From positions 22,558 through 86,557 of the forward strand of contig CALLMD010000015.1 of NCBI GenBank assembly GCA_938007935.1: a stretch of DNA of 64,000 nt, read 5' to 3'. Shown here in pieces: positions 53,518 to 62,507 of this stretch. The stretch comes from an uncultured Hellea sp. (lineage in GTDB: Bacteria > Pseudomonadota > Alphaproteobacteria > Caulobacterales > Maricaulaceae). A model generated the notes under the pieces. That model had not been told where the DNA came from. It did not search any database and saw only the letters and a program-made list of their open reading frames with translations. Within the stretch, counting starts at the first letter, position 1; each line of letters starts with the position of its first letter. A program made the translations under genes and the position numbers.

Positions 53518-55650
53518 ATGAGTCAATTTACGGGTAGCCTCGTTATAGCTGCGCTTATGGGATTAGCACATATGGCTTCGGCTCAAGCCTCTCCTATTAT
53601 TGAGGATGAGGTTGTCGTTACGGGCAAGTATCTTTTCATCGATCAAGTCAATGCCTTAAAATCCCCGACGCCTATTATTGATGTGCCGCAATCCCTCTCG
53701 ATCGTAACAGCTGATCAGATTGCCAGCCAAGGTTTTGATAGTCTTGGGGATATCATCAACTACATCCCGGGCGTAACAAACACGCAAGGTGAAGGTCATC
53801 GTGACGCCGTTGTTTTCCGCGGTGTTCGCTCAACGGCAGACTTCTTTCTCGATGGCGTTCGCGATGATGTGCAATATTACCGCGGACTTTATAATATTGA
53901 ACAAGTTGAGGTTTTACGCGGGGCCAATGCCCTGCTCTTTGGCCGGGGCGGTACGGGTGGCCTTATCAATCGCGTCACAAAAAAGGGTGAAATTGGCGAG
54001 CAGTTCACAGGATATAAAACTTCCCTCGACACATTTGGAGCCTTTGGTTTTGAAATCGACACAAATTACGCAGCGAGCCGTTCATCTGCTTTGCGGCTAA
54101 ATGCAATCTATGAAAGCCTGAATAACCATCGTGATTTTTATGAAGGTGACCGTATCGCGATAAACCCCACAGCCCGTTTCGAGCTTTCCTCCACATCAAT
54201 AATCGATGTTTCATATGAGTATATCGATAATGAGCGATTTGTAGATCGCGGCATTCCCGTCAATGATCTAGCCGGCGGCAATGGCGAACCAATTAAAGCT
54301 TTTGCAGATATCGTTTTTGCGGACCCTGAACTCAATACAGCAAATGTTAAGGCCCATATTTTACGCGCCTCACTGACGCGAAGTTTTTCCGAAAACCTGA
54401 AAGGCGTATTTAACGCCTCATATAGTGATTTTGATAAGCGATATCAGAATTTCTATACCCAAGATCTCATAGACATAAATACTGTGCGCCTTGATGGTTA
54501 TGTCGACACAACACAGCGTAAGCGCTTTAACCTGTCTGGAAACCTAATTGGAGAATTCGCAACTGGCGATATTGAGCATACGATTGTAACAGGTCTTGAG
54601 TATACCAACACGTCTAATAATAATGACCGCTACAACCCCGTCTTTAGCACATCAGGCGGAGACCGTGAAGATTTCACAATTGCGCGCCCTATCAATTTAT
54701 CGGACGGCGTGGGCAGTACGGCTTCTGGCGAACAAACAATACTCGCCTTTAGTGATGTCAATGATGATACAGAAGCTGACCTTCAGGTTCTCTCGGCCTT
54801 CATACAGGATGAAATTGCCTTATCAGATAAGTTTGACATTGTTCTTGGCGCGCGTTTTGACAGTTTTGATTTTAAGGTTGATGATCTCAAAGCCAATGCA
54901 TCACGCGCGCGCAAAGATGAAAAAATATCTCCCCGCGCTGGCCTTGTCTTCAAACCCCAAGAGAATGTCTCTATTTATGCCAGCTATAGTCAAAGTTTCT
55001 TGCCACGTTCCGGCGGACAATTTGCATCTGTCAGCGACTCAACGGCTCAGCTTGAGCCTGATGAATTCAAAAGCCTTGAAGCCGGGCTTAAATGGGATTT
55101 CCTGCCAGAGCTAAGCTTCACCGCCGCATATTTTCAAAATGAGCAGACAATTGATGCTGCGCCAGATGGCGCGCCAGAAGACCTTGAACGGCGCGGCCTA
55201 GAGGTGGATGGATTTGAACTACAGCTCGAAGGTCAGATGAATGAGCACCTTTATGTCCGCGCCGGATATACCAATTTAAAGGGTAAAACCGACTTTACAG
55301 ATGCGGGCGTCGCGCAAGAGCTCCCTCGTGAGATTCCTGAAAACACCTTCTCGATCTGGTCAAATTATCAGCTTACAGAAAAATTCGGCTTTGGGGTTGG
55401 AGCGACATATCAAGATGAAGCGTTCATCACAGATCTTGATATTGGCGCTGAGCCCTCATTGCATCCGACATTGCCTTCTTTTACGCGTTTTGATGCGGCC
55501 GCCTATTACGATGTTCGCGAAGATCTTCGTGTTCAAGTCAATATTGAAAACCTAACAGATACGCTATATTTCCCATCATCTCATAGCACCCATCAAGCCA
55601 CGATTGGCGCTCCTGTGAATGCACGGTTCACGATCTCTGGCCAATTTTAG
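53518..55650 (+). CDS. TonB-dependent siderophore receptor
   Basis: A 710-aa outer-membrane receptor. The signal peptide ends MASAQA. A TonB-box-like EDEVVVTGKY is followed by the plug domain (VPQSLSIVTADQIASQGFDSLGDIINYIPGV, RGVRSTADFFLDGVRDD, VEVLRGANALLFGRGGTGGLINRVTK), typical of FhuE/FepA-type siderophore receptors. The 22-strand barrel ends in FTISGQF, with the terminal Phe. Length matches the family. A Fur-like box lies upstream, and siderophore or heme transport genes are not adjacent. The ligand is unknown; the plug motif favours hydroxamate-type ferric siderophores. Confidence 0.95.
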   Translation: MSQFTGSLVIAALMGLAHMASAQASPIIEDEVVVTGKYLFIDQVNALKSPTPIIDVPQSLSIVTADQIASQGFDSLGDIINYIPGVTNTQGEGHRDAVVFRGVRSTADFFLDGVRDDVQYYRGLYNIEQVEVLRGANALLFGRGGTGGLINRVTKKGEIGEQFTGYKTSLDTFGAFGFEIDTNYAASRSSALRLNAIYESLNNHRDFYEGDRIAINPTARFELSSTSIIDVSYEYIDNERFVDRGIPVNDLAGGNGEPIKAFADIVFADPELNTANVKAHILRASLTRSFSENLKGVFNASYSDFDKRYQNFYTQDLIDINTVRLDGYVDTTQRKRFNLSGNLIGEFATGDIEHTIVTGLEYTNTSNNNDRYNPVFSTSGGDREDFTIARPINLSDGVGSTASGEQTILAFSDVNDDTEADLQVLSAFIQDEIALSDKFDIVLGARFDSFDFKVDDLKANASRARKDEKISPRAGLVFKPQENVSIYASYSQSFLPRSGGQFASVSDSTAQLEPDEFKSLEAGLKWDFLPELSFTAAYFQNEQTIDAAPDGAPEDLERRGLEVDGFELQLEGQMNEHLYVRAGYTNLKGKTDFTDAGVAQELPREIPENTFSIWSNYQLTEKFGFGVGATYQDEAFITDLDIGAEPSLHPTLPSFTRFDAAAYYDVREDLRVQVNIENLTDTLYFPSSHSTHQATIGAPVNARFTISGQF

Positions 55651-55767
55651 ACTGGTGCTTTATTTTTACACGCCAGCCCTTGATTTTTGAAGGCTTTACC
55701 GCGATATAGCGCCCAACTGGCTGATGTTTCGGCTTACAATTTAAAAGAACAGCAAGGACCCTACTGC

Positions 55768-56112
55768 ATGAGTTTTACAGGCCATAGTTTCGACGACCGT
55801 TTGAAATCACAAAAAGAAGCAAAATTAGCGATGTTGAAGCGGGCGAAAGAAAAGCAGTTGGATCCCGAGCAAAAAGCAAAGCTTTTAGAAGAGCGCGCGA
55901 AACGTAATGCCGAGCGCGCAGAGCGTGAACAAAAAAAGCTAGAGCTTCGTAAAGCGAAAGAAGCAAAAGCCGCCGAAGAAAAAGCTGAAAAAGAGCGTAA
56001 GAACAAACTGGCTCAAGAAGCCGCGCAAAAAGCAAAGATTGAAATGGAACGCGCGGCCAAGGCGCGACGCGATGCCAAATATGCAGCGCGAAAAGCCAAA
56101 AACCGCCGCTAA
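55768..56112 (+). CDS. DUF6481-family Lys/Glu/Ala-rich coiled-coil protein
   Basis: A 114-aa highly charged protein. MSFTGHSFDDRLKSQKEAKLAMLKRA is the family opening, followed by a long helix of Lys/Glu/Ala/Arg repeats (residues about 40-110) that predicts a continuous coiled coil or a disordered charged rod. ATG 55768 with AAGGACC upstream is preferred over an earlier in-frame start. I recall short KxE-rich proteins like this in alphaproteobacteria, but no function is known. It lies 117 bp after the receptor, and the transcript is convergent with ubiE. Confidence 0.75.
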   Translation: MSFTGHSFDDRLKSQKEAKLAMLKRAKEKQLDPEQKAKLLEERAKRNAERAEREQKKLELRKAKEAKAAEEKAEKERKNKLAQEAAQKAKIEMERAAKARRDAKYAARKAKNRR

Positions 56113-56118
56113 ATTTAA

Positions 56119-56883
56119 CTAGGCTTTCCAGCCCCAATGCAGCGCGGCTATGCCGCCTGTAAAATCATGATATCCGGCTCGGTTAAACCCGGCCTCCACA
56201 ATCATATCCTTAAACGCCTCTTGGCGTGGAAACTTGCGAATAGATTCAACAAGATATTGATAGCTGGCCTCATCATTAGCCAGAAGGCCGCCAAGTTTCG
56301 GGATCACATTAAAGGAATATGTGTCGTAAATTTTTCTCAAGGCTTTCTCTGGCGGCGTTGAAAACTCTAAGACGAATAAACGCCCCCCCGGCTTCAATAC
56401 GCGGAGGAAATCTCTTAGCGCCATATCACGGTCCGTCACATTGCGAATGCCAAATGAGATTGTGATGGCATCGGCGTAATTATCAGGAAATGGCAGATAT
56501 TGCGCATTCCCACAAACCCGCATCAAATCCATATCTGCATCTTTTTTCGGGTCTATCCCCGCTAGCAGCATCTCCGCGTTAATATCACAAATTATAGCAC
56601 GCGCTGGCGCGCCGCCGCGCCTTAAGCGAACGTCATCCGCGCGTTTTATAAAACGGCGCGCAAGGTCCCCTGTGCCCCCCGCGACATCTATTAAAAGCTC
56701 GCCGGGCTGCGGGTTTAATTTCGTTATAGTGAGATCTTTCCAGACGCGGTGAACCCCCATAGACATCGCATCATTCATAAGGTCATATTTACTGGCAACA
56801 GCATCAAACACGCCGCGCACACGTGACGCTTTCTCCTCAACAGGAACGTCCTCAAATCCAAAGTCTATGGTCTTATCCGTCAT
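56119..56883 (-). CDS. ubiE: demethylmenaquinone/ubiquinone biosynthesis methyltransferase UbiE
   Basis: SAM-dependent C-methyltransferase (254 aa) of ubiquinone synthesis. It has FDAVASKYDLMNDAMSMGVHRVWKD, the SAM motif LIDVAGGTGDLARRFI, AQYLPFPDNYADAITISFGIRNVTD and FSFNVIPKLGGLLAND-type sequence (YSFNVIPKLG). The reading frame continues 74 codons upstream, but ATG 56883 matches where homologues begin. No strong ribosome site is visible. ubiB and coaBC often follow in alphaproteobacteria and are not seen here. Confidence 0.94.
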   Translation of the reverse strand: MTDKTIDFGFEDVPVEEKASRVRGVFDAVASKYDLMNDAMSMGVHRVWKDLTITKLNPQPGELLIDVAGGTGDLARRFIKRADDVRLRRGGAPARAIICDINAEMLLAGIDPKKDADMDLMRVCGNAQYLPFPDNYADAITISFGIRNVTDRDMALRDFLRVLKPGGRLFVLEFSTPPEKALRKIYDTYSFNVIPKLGGLLANDEASYQYLVESIRKFPRQEAFKDMIVEAGFNRAGYHDFTGGIAALHWGWKA

Positions 56884-57022
56884 AAGACTTAATTGGCATG
56901 AAAGCTTAGTTTCGACTAGAGGACAGAGTCGCGCATGACTTGCCTTAAAAGCTCTTATAAAATTATGCTTCACTTTTACATTACAGGCGTGTAATCGACT
57001 TTGTCTAAATCTGTGGGGGAAT

Positions 57023-57355
57023 ATGGCCGAGAATAGAGATATTTGGGAAATGTACAAAGATAAGCGCCAAGAGCACCGCTGGAGACGCCGGTCAGCTAAT
57101 GGCAATATTGTTGGATCTTCATGCGAGGGATATACACAAAAGTCTGACTGTCTTAAAAATGCTCAGCGTCATGGTATGGATGGAAACCCTGACGGGCTTG
57201 GCGCAACAGACCGCTGGGAAATTTATAAAGATAAACGCAACGAATTTCGCTGGCGCCGCATAGCCAAAAACAGAGCGGTCACAGGGGCGTCGTCTCAATC
57301 CTATAAAGCGAAAAAAGACGCTGAAGCCAATGCCAAACGAAATGGAATGGCTTAA
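57023..57355 (+). CDS. DUF1508 / YegP-like two-repeat protein
   Basis: A 110-aa protein made of two DUF1508 repeats, residues 6-52 and 62-108. Each reads as IWEMYKDKRQEHRWRRRSANGNIVGSS...GYTQKSDCLKNAQRHG and WEIYKDKRNEFRWRRIAKNRAVTGASSQSYKAKKDAEANAKRNG. This is the YegP fold of unknown function. GGGGGAAT precedes the ATG. The gene is divergent from ubiE, and their start codons are about 140 bp apart. Confidence 0.85.
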   Translation: MAENRDIWEMYKDKRQEHRWRRRSANGNIVGSSCEGYTQKSDCLKNAQRHGMDGNPDGLGATDRWEIYKDKRNEFRWRRIAKNRAVTGASSQSYKAKKDAEANAKRNGMA

Positions 57356-57359
57356 GTTT

Positions 57360-57656
57360 CTATCTGGAAATTACATGCAAAAGTAAAATGGTCAGGCCTA
57401 TCAAGCCTAGCCATCCCAATTTTGCAAGTCTGGCATATTTAGGGTTCTGGTGGTTCCAAAGACCCATCACGCCAAAGGCACCCGCTGCGCCTGCGCCGGC
57501 AATCCAAAAGCCCGATAGGCCGAGAAACCCTAAAAGCCCTAAGAGACGAAAGCCGAGCCCTGCGCGTGATTTCTCGACCGGCACTTTCAATCCTATCAAA
57601 CCGATTAATCCAATAAGCCCGAGTAAACCCAGCCAAGGTATAAGCCCCTCTATCAT
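57360..57656 (-). CDS. small Leu/Gly-repeat membrane protein coupled to an SDR
   Basis: A 98-aa membrane protein from ATG 57656. It opens with a LGLLGLIGLIGLIGLK run, followed by a second hydrophobic stretch (LLGLLGFLGLSGFWIAGAGAAGAFGVM) and a C-terminal hydrophobic end (LGLIGLTILLLHVISR). The LG-type repeats resemble a duplicated hydrophobic unit. The ATG overlaps the upstream SDR stop (ATGA, 57653-57656), so the two are translationally coupled. I do not recognise the family. A longer reading frame upstream (to 57704) would sit inside the SDR and is rejected. Confidence 0.6.
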   Translation of the reverse strand: MIEGLIPWLGLLGLIGLIGLIGLKVPVEKSRAGLGFRLLGLLGFLGLSGFWIAGAGAAGAFGVMGLWNHQNPKYARLAKLGWLGLIGLTILLLHVISR

Positions 57657-58369
57657 GCTGTACAAGCGCCGCCATTGAGCGGGAGGGTCTGACCTGTCAT
57701 CCAACCCGCCTCATCGCTACACAGGTAAAGCGCGGCAGCGCCAACATCTTGAGGCGTCCCCGCACGGCCAATTAAGGTGCTCACCGCGGCGCGTTCATGG
57801 CCGTCAAAATTATTCATCGTGCCCAAAGATAAAGCATTGACCGTAACGCCGTCATGGCCCACCTCGGCGGCAAGGGCGCGCATATATCCGAGCGTTGCTG
57901 ATTTAGCGGCCGCGTAATGCGACAAGCCCATAGCAAGACCAAGACGGTGAGATTCAGAAGTTATAATCAGAACGCGGCCATGACCGCGATGGCGCATGCA
58001 CGGGAGGAAGAGATCGCAAAGACCGCGAACAGCATGATGATTAAGATCCATTTGCCGAGCATAATCTGCGTCGCCTAATTTATCAGCATGGGCAAGGCTA
58101 GTTGGCATGCCTTCGGGAACACCTGCATTATTAACAAGAATATCTAGCGCGCCAATTGAGTCTTTAAAACCTGCGCGAATATCGGCGTTAGTGATATCGC
58201 CTGATAGGGCGCTTGCGCCAATTTCAGAGGCGGCTTTTTCAGCGCGCTCCGGATAAAGATCATTAATATAAACGTCTGCACCTTGGCCTGCGAGGGCTTT
58301 GGCGATGCCAAATCCCATCCCCTGACCTGCACCAGTGATTAAGGCTGTGCGTCCTTTAAGGTCAAACAT
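57653..58369 (-). CDS. short-chain dehydrogenase/reductase
   Basis: Classical SDR (238 aa): ALITGAGQGMGFGIAKAL (cofactor loop), LVNNAGVP, SESHRLGLAMGLSHYAAAKSATLGYMRALAAE (Tyr-x-x-x-Lys with catalytic Ser) and GWMTGQTLPLNGG at the C-terminus. It resembles 3-oxoacyl-ACP or polyol dehydrogenases; the substrate is unknown. The coupled small membrane protein downstream is unusual for SDR genes. The upstream neighbour is a membrane protein with a 17-bp gap. Confidence 0.88.
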   Translation of the reverse strand: MFDLKGRTALITGAGQGMGFGIAKALAGQGADVYINDLYPERAEKAASEIGASALSGDITNADIRAGFKDSIGALDILVNNAGVPEGMPTSLAHADKLGDADYARQMDLNHHAVRGLCDLFLPCMRHRGHGRVLIITSESHRLGLAMGLSHYAAAKSATLGYMRALAAEVGHDGVTVNALSLGTMNNFDGHERAAVSTLIGRAGTPQDVGAAALYLCSDEAGWMTGQTLPLNGGACTA

Positions 58370-58385
58370 GGGTATCTCCAGCTCA

Positions 58386-58838
58386 TTACATTGTTGAACG
58401 GTTCATCGATATTATGGCCCAGAGACTAAGTAAAATCACAAGGATTAAAAGAGGCAAGCTATAAATTAGCGATAGGTCGCTAATAAAGACCAGCACAATA
58501 GATAATAAAAGCCAGGGCATTAACATGAATATGGCCCATAGCATGTTCTTGCGTCTCGCGCCTTGCTTATAGGCCTTCCATGCTAACCGTGAGGTTATGG
58601 CCGCTGGAACAAATGCAAAGGCGCCGAATCCGAAACATAAAATGAAAGCCGAAAAAATGCCCCAAAGGTGGGTGTCATTTTCAAGAAAGCGAGAGAAAAA
58701 CCAAATAGAATATCCCAGTGCGGTTATAGATGCCAAAGCAGCTAGAATAGACGCCACGAGGTCGGCCAGCGTGCCGCCAATTGGGGCCACCTCAGGCTTA
58801 GCAGGCCGCTCTTCATAAATGGGGACAATGCGTTCCAT
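58386..58838 (-). CDS. uncharacterised membrane protein with four helices
   Basis: A 150-aa protein from ATG 58838. An acidic/Pro-rich start (MERIVPIYEERPAKPE) precedes about four hydrophobic segments: LADLVASILAALASITALGYSIWFF, LWGIFSAFILCFGFGAFAFVPAAI, MLWAIFMLMPWLLLSIVLVFI and YSLPLLILVILLSLWAII. No motif is recognised. It lies 17 bp upstream of the SDR on the same strand. The frame begins earlier (58889), but the later ATG is closer to the membrane domain. Confidence 0.55.
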   Translation of the reverse strand: MERIVPIYEERPAKPEVAPIGGTLADLVASILAALASITALGYSIWFFSRFLENDTHLWGIFSAFILCFGFGAFAFVPAAITSRLAWKAYKQGARRKNMLWAIFMLMPWLLLSIVLVFISDLSLIYSLPLLILVILLSLWAIISMNRSTM

Positions 58839-58907
58839 AAGACTGCATAAACAGCTTCGGTTTAACAGCGCGTGAATATTCCCGTTCAATTATATTTATG
58901 CCGCCAA

Positions 58908-59099
58908 TTACTTATCGGATAGGCGCTCAGATATATATTGATAGCACATTTCATAAATCCCGATCAAAGACAGGCTAAGATAAAGACCAATAACCCCGCC
59001 TTTGGCAATGGGCGGAAATGATGACGCTTTGAAAGCTGGTACTAATAGCCATAAAATAAGAAGCGGGACCACCACCAAAGCCAAATTTAAACCGCGCAT
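58908..59099 (-). CDS. uncharacterised small membrane protein (two helices)
   Basis: A 63-aa protein from ATG 59099 with GAGAG upstream. There are two hydrophobic helices (LALVVVPLLILWLLVPAF and GGVIGLYLSLSLIGIYEMCYQYI) joined by a short turn. No family is recognised. It lies upstream of the 58.4-kb membrane protein in the same direction and after the hppA terminator, so it may begin a small membrane-protein operon ending with the SDR pair. Confidence 0.5.
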   Translation of the reverse strand: MRGLNLALVVVPLLILWLLVPAFKASSFPPIAKGGVIGLYLSLSLIGIYEMCYQYISERLSDK

Positions 59100-59172
59100 A
59101 ATCTCTCTCAATCAATAAGAGAGGAACCATGCAATAATTGGGCCGCATCACTCGTCACTCAAAAATAAAAAA

Positions 59173-59194
59173 GCCCGCCTGTTAAAGGGCGGGC
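59173..59194 (-). terminator. intrinsic terminator of hppA
   Basis: GCCCGCC and GGCGGGC form a perfect 7-bp stem around TGTTAAAG (59173-59194). A run of A residues on the left (59166-59172, interrupted by none) gives U's for the minus-strand transcript 24 bp after the hppA stop. It may work on both strands because CTTTCTTTT follows on the right. Confidence 0.85.
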
Positions 59195-59217
59195 TTTCTT
59201 TTAGATTTATGCGCGTC

Positions 59218-61314
59218 TTAGTGAGCTAAAACAGCCAATAAAAGAAGCGCGATGATATTTGTGATTTTAATCATCGGGTTTACGGCGGGGCCAGCTGTAT
59301 CCTTATATGGATCGCCAACTGTATCGCCGGTTACAGACGCCTTGTGAGCTTCTGAGCCTTTACCGCCATGATGGCCGTCTTCGATGTATTTCTTGGCATT
59401 ATCCCAAGCCCCACCGCCAGCTGTCATAGACAGAGCCACAAAGAGACCTGTGACGATGACGCCGAGAAGCATCGCGCCGAGTGAGGACACAGCCGCAGCA
59501 TTCCCTGCCATCATCTTAACAGCAAAGAAGAGTACGATTGGCGCCAAAATCGGCAGAAGTGATGGCTTGATCATTTCTTTGATCGCTGCGCCTGTCAGAA
59601 GGTCAACCGCCTTGGCATAGTCAGGACGAGATGTACCCGCCATAATGCCCGGGTCAGATTTAAACTGACGGCGAACTTCTTCAACAATTGCGCTAGCCGC
59701 GCGGCCAACAGATTGCATCGCCCAAGCGCCAAAGAGATATGGCAACATACCGCCGACAAAGAGACCGACAATCACATAAGGATCTGTCAGGCTAAAGCTA
59801 AGGTTCCCCAGCCCGTCAAAGAAAGAGCCTGGTTTTGCGGTTTGCGCAAAATACTCGACATCTTTGTAATAGGCCGCAAAGAGCACAAGCGCGCCCAGAC
59901 CCGCAGATGCAATGGCGTAACCTTTGGTTACAGCCTTTGTGGTATTGCCCACAGCGTCAAGCGTATCGGTTGTGTTACGCACTTCAGAGGGCAGCTCTGC
60001 CATCTCTGCAATACCGCCAGCATTATCTGTCACAGGACCGAAAGCGTCGAGCGCAACGATCATACCCGCAACGCCGAGCATGGCTGTCACAGCAATCGCA
60101 ATGCCGTAAAGACCGGCAAGGCTATAAGTTGCGATGATACCAAATACGATAATCAGCACAGGAATGGCTGTCGCTTCCATAGAGACCGCAAGGCCTTGGA
60201 TTACGTTAGTGCCGTGTCCTGATTCAGACGCGGCCGCCACAGATTTAACAGGGCGGTAATTTGTGCCCGTATAATATTCTGTCACAACAACAATAGCGCC
60301 TGTAATGACAAGGCCGATAAGCGAGCAGATAAAGAGCGCTTTACCTGTCATGCCTGTATCCGCGATGTTACCAAAGCCAACCATGTGGTGCGTGACAGCG
60401 CCAATCGCGAGGGCGGATAAAACGCCCGTTGCGATAAGGCCCTTATAAAGCGCGCCCATGACATTGGTGGAGCCTTTGCCCAAACGCACAAAGTACGTCC
60501 CGATAATGGATGTGATGATACATACCGCGGCAATCGCCATCGGATAGAGCGCGAGTGAGCCCACAGCGCCAAACAAGATAGAGCCAAGAACCATAGTGGC
60601 CGCGATGGTCACAACATAAGTCTCGAACAAATCAGCCGCCATACCTGCGCAGTCACCGACATTATCGCCGACATTATCCGCAATCGTAGCGGGGTTACGC
60701 GGATCATCTTCGGGGATGCCCGCTTCGACTTTACCGACCAAATCGCCGCCAACATCAGCACCTTTAGTAAAGATACCGCCGCCAAGACGAGCAAAGACTG
60801 AAATCAAAGACGCCCCAAGTGAGAGCGAAACAAGTCCGTCAATCACGCCGCGCGCATCTGCGCCCATAATTTGGGTCAGGACATAGTAATATCCCGCAAG
60901 CCCTAGCAAAGCAAAGCCCGCCACGAGCATGCCCGTAATCGCGCCCGCTTTAAAGGCGATGTTAAGTCCCGCGCCCAGTGAGCTACGTGACGCCTCAGTG
61001 GTGCGTACATTGGCTTGCACGGAAACCAGCATGCCGACATAGCCCGCAATACCAGAGAGCACAGCGCCAATGACGAAGCCGACAGGGGCAATCGCGTTTT
61101 GGAATAACAGCGCCAAGAGGATGGTGACGACCACGCCGACAATGGCGATCGTCTTATATTGTTTGTTAAGATAAGCCTTCGCGCCTTCTTGAATCGCGCC
61201 GGCAATTTCATTCATGCGTTCATTGCCGGTTGATGCCTTCATCAGGCTGGCACGGGTGACAATCCCGTACACAATGGCGAGCAAGCCCGCCAATATGATT
61301 AAATAAAGAGTCAT
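59218..61314 (-). CDS. hppA: membrane-bound proton-translocating pyrophosphatase HppA
   Basis: A 698-aa M-PPase with about 16 helices that couples pyrophosphate hydrolysis to proton export. The substrate-site motifs are [41 protein letters not shown] and [17 protein letters not shown], and the C-terminal [18 protein letters not shown] and [22 protein letters not shown] stretches are present. [18 protein letters not shown] carries Lys at the position that distinguishes K+-independent H+-PPases from K+-dependent ones. ATG 61314 has GGAGAG upstream. A long leader with a 38-bp direct repeat precedes it. Confidence 0.97.
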   Translation of the reverse strand: MTLYLIILAGLLAIVYGIVTRASLMKASTGNERMNEIAGAIQEGAKAYLNKQYKTIAIVGVVVTILLALLFQNAIAPVGFVIGAVLSGIAGYVGMLVSVQANVRTTEASRSSLGAGLNIAFKAGAITGMLVAGFALLGLAGYYYVLTQIMGADARGVIDGLVSLSLGASLISVFARLGGGIFTKGADVGGDLVGKVEAGIPEDDPRNPATIADNVGDNVGDCAGMAADLFETYVVTIAATMVLGSILFGAVGSLALYPMAIAAVCIITSIIGTYFVRLGKGSTNVMGALYKGLIATGVLSALAIGAVTHHMVGFGNIADTGMTGKALFICSLIGLVITGAIVVVTEYYTGTNYRPVKSVAAASESGHGTNVIQGLAVSMEATAIPVLIIVFGIIATYSLAGLYGIAIAVTAMLGVAGMIVALDAFGPVTDNAGGIAEMAELPSEVRNTTDTLDAVGNTTKAVTKGYAIASAGLGALVLFAAYYKDVEYFAQTAKPGSFFDGLGNLSFSLTDPYVIVGLFVGGMLPYLFGAWAMQSVGRAASAIVEEVRRQFKSDPGIMAGTSRPDYAKAVDLLTGAAIKEMIKPSLLPILAPIVLFFAVKMMAGNAAAVSSLGAMLLGVIVTGLFVALSMTAGGGAWDNAKKYIEDGHHGGKGSEAHKASVTGDTVGDPYKDTAGPAVNPMIKITNIIALLLLAVLAH

Positions 61315-61366
61315 GATAGATCTCTCCCCATAATTTGAGCCCATTATATTTGGGCTTCGGTGTTAT

Positions 61367-61448
61367 GAAGTTGGCCGCACTTCTATGAGCGCGCTTCCCC
61401 TCGCTTAAGTGAAGTTGGCCGCGCTTCTTTGAGCGCGCTTCCCCTCGC
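61367..61448. repeat. 38-bp direct repeat upstream of hppA
   Basis: Two copies, 61367-61404 and 61411-61448, are separated by 6 bp and differ at two positions. Each begins GAAGTTGGCCGC and ends GAGCGCGCTTCCCCTCGC. They lie 53-134 bp before the hppA start and could be a tandem regulatory unit or a recent slippage duplication. Confidence 0.75.
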
Positions 61449-61528
61449 GGTTAATGGAAAGGTTTGTAAAGACTTTATAAAAAGGGTCAAGAGGAGTCTA
61501 AACCCCCTCCCCCAAGCTATTCTTCGCC

Positions 61529-62005
61529 CTATTCAGCAGATCCGCTCTGCATCTGGATATAATTTTGAATGCCCATTTGCTTAATCAGATCAAATTGCGT
61601 CTCTAAAAAATCAACATGCTCTTCTTCGTTCACCAATATGCCTTGAAGAAGATCGCGCGTTCCGTAATCGCGCACTTTCTCGCAATGCTCCACGGCGTCG
61701 CGGTAAATCGGCAGCGCAATATCTTCGAGCTTCATATCGCATTTCAAAATCTCTTCGACGGTCTCGCCAATATAGAGCTTGCCCAGGTCTTGTAGATTAG
61801 GCAGCCCGCCCAAAAACAGAATACGCTCGATAATCTTATCGGCATGCTCCATCTCTTCAATGCTCTCTTTATATTCGATCTCGGCGAGTTTGCTCACGCC
61901 CCAATCCTTGAGCATACGCGAGTGAAGGAAATATTGATTAATCGCCGTCAGCTCGGCTTTCAAAGCTTGGTTGAGAAATTCAATTGTTTTTTTATCACCG
62001 CGCAT
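61529..62005 (-). CDS. bfr: bacterioferritin
   Basis: A 158-aa subunit of the 24-meric heme-containing iron store. Ferroxidase ligands are visible: Glu18, Glu51 and His54 (EEMEHADKIIERILFLGGLPN) and EEEHVDFLETQ with Glu/His. Met52 is the heme ligand. MRGDKKTIEFLNQALKAELTAINQY is the usual start, so ATG 62005 with GGAGA upstream is chosen over an earlier ATG. It lies beside bfd, which reduces stored iron for release. An imperfect palindrome lies upstream. Confidence 0.95.
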   Translation of the reverse strand: MRGDKKTIEFLNQALKAELTAINQYFLHSRMLKDWGVSKLAEIEYKESIEEMEHADKIIERILFLGGLPNLQDLGKLYIGETVEEILKCDMKLEDIALPIYRDAVEHCEKVRDYGTRDLLQGILVNEEEHVDFLETQFDLIKQMGIQNYIQMQSGSAE

Positions 62006-62101
62006 GTGACTCTCCATATAAATTTATACTGTCATCCTGTAGGTCGCGGGTGAGGTCAATGGAAATATGCGAGACTGCAAATCACTCGCAGAGATATCTT
62101 T

Positions 62102-62120
62102 GCAACTGATTATCAGCTGC
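62102..62120. promoter_or_regulatory. 19-bp palindrome upstream of bfr
   Basis: GCAACTGATTATCAGCTGC is a near-perfect dyad centred at 62111 with one mismatch. It lies about 100 bp before the bfr start, downstream of bfd, with AT-rich sequence between. It resembles a Fur/Irr-type operator in position and length. Confidence 0.4.
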
Positions 62121-62148
62121 GAAAAAATGCGCTAAATTAGAGGAAAAA

Positions 62149-62340
62149 CTACTCTGCGGCTTCGAGTAAAGGCATTTGCGCGCGCAGCGCTTCAAGGCGG
62201 GCATTGATGTCCGCGCGGCACTGACCACAGTTAAATTTGGTCTGGCACGCCTTCATAACACAGCTCGCCCGCTCCGCGCCCTGCGCAGCGGCGGCGTCAA
62301 CTTTCGCCGTATTAATATTATTGCACACGCAATGTATCAT
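62149..62340 (-). CDS. bfd: bacterioferritin-associated ferredoxin
   Basis: A 63-aa BFD-type [2Fe-2S] protein: Cys4, Cys6, Cys38 and Cys41 ligate the cluster (MIHCVCNNIN ... FNCGQC). Bfd docks on Bfr and delivers electrons to heme so that stored iron can be released. ATG 62340 with AGAGGAC upstream is chosen; an earlier in-frame start would fall within the Fur-like boxes. It is the first gene of the bfd-bfr pair, 143 bp before bfr. Two Fur-like sites precede it. Confidence 0.93.
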   Translation of the reverse strand: MIHCVCNNINTAKVDAAAAQGAERASCVMKACQTKFNCGQCRADINARLEALRAQMPLLEAAE

Positions 62341-62358
62341 GTCCTCTATATAGGCTAG

Positions 62359-62400
62359 TTGCGAATGATTGTCAATAACGTTGCGAATGATTTGCAAGTA
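62359..62400. promoter_or_regulatory. tandem Fur-like boxes before bfd
   Basis: TTGCGAATGATTGTCAATAAC (62359-62379) and TTGCGAATGATTTGCAAGTA (62381-62400) repeat the element GTTGCGAATGATT at a 22-bp pitch, two helical turns. They are centred 30-50 bp upstream of the bfd start and would cover a promoter. They resemble the Fur consensus used upstream of bfd in other bacteria. Confidence 0.6.
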
Positions 62401-62507
62401 CAAAATGCAGTTAGGGTTAATAGGGGGTTAAATCTTCACCCCGCTTGTTTTAAATCCCGCCCTACCTTAACGCTTGACGTAAACACCCCATAAACAAGGT
62501 CACCGAT

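Noticed and set aside
54596..55114. 172-aa ORF inside the TonB receptor gene
   Set aside because: Frame-shifted reading of the receptor coding sequence; no independent start signal.
59713..60222. 169-aa plus-strand ORF opposite hppA
   Set aside because: Lies entirely antisense to the well supported hppA; composition rich in His, Cys and Arg as expected for the complement of a membrane-protein gene; no ribosome site.
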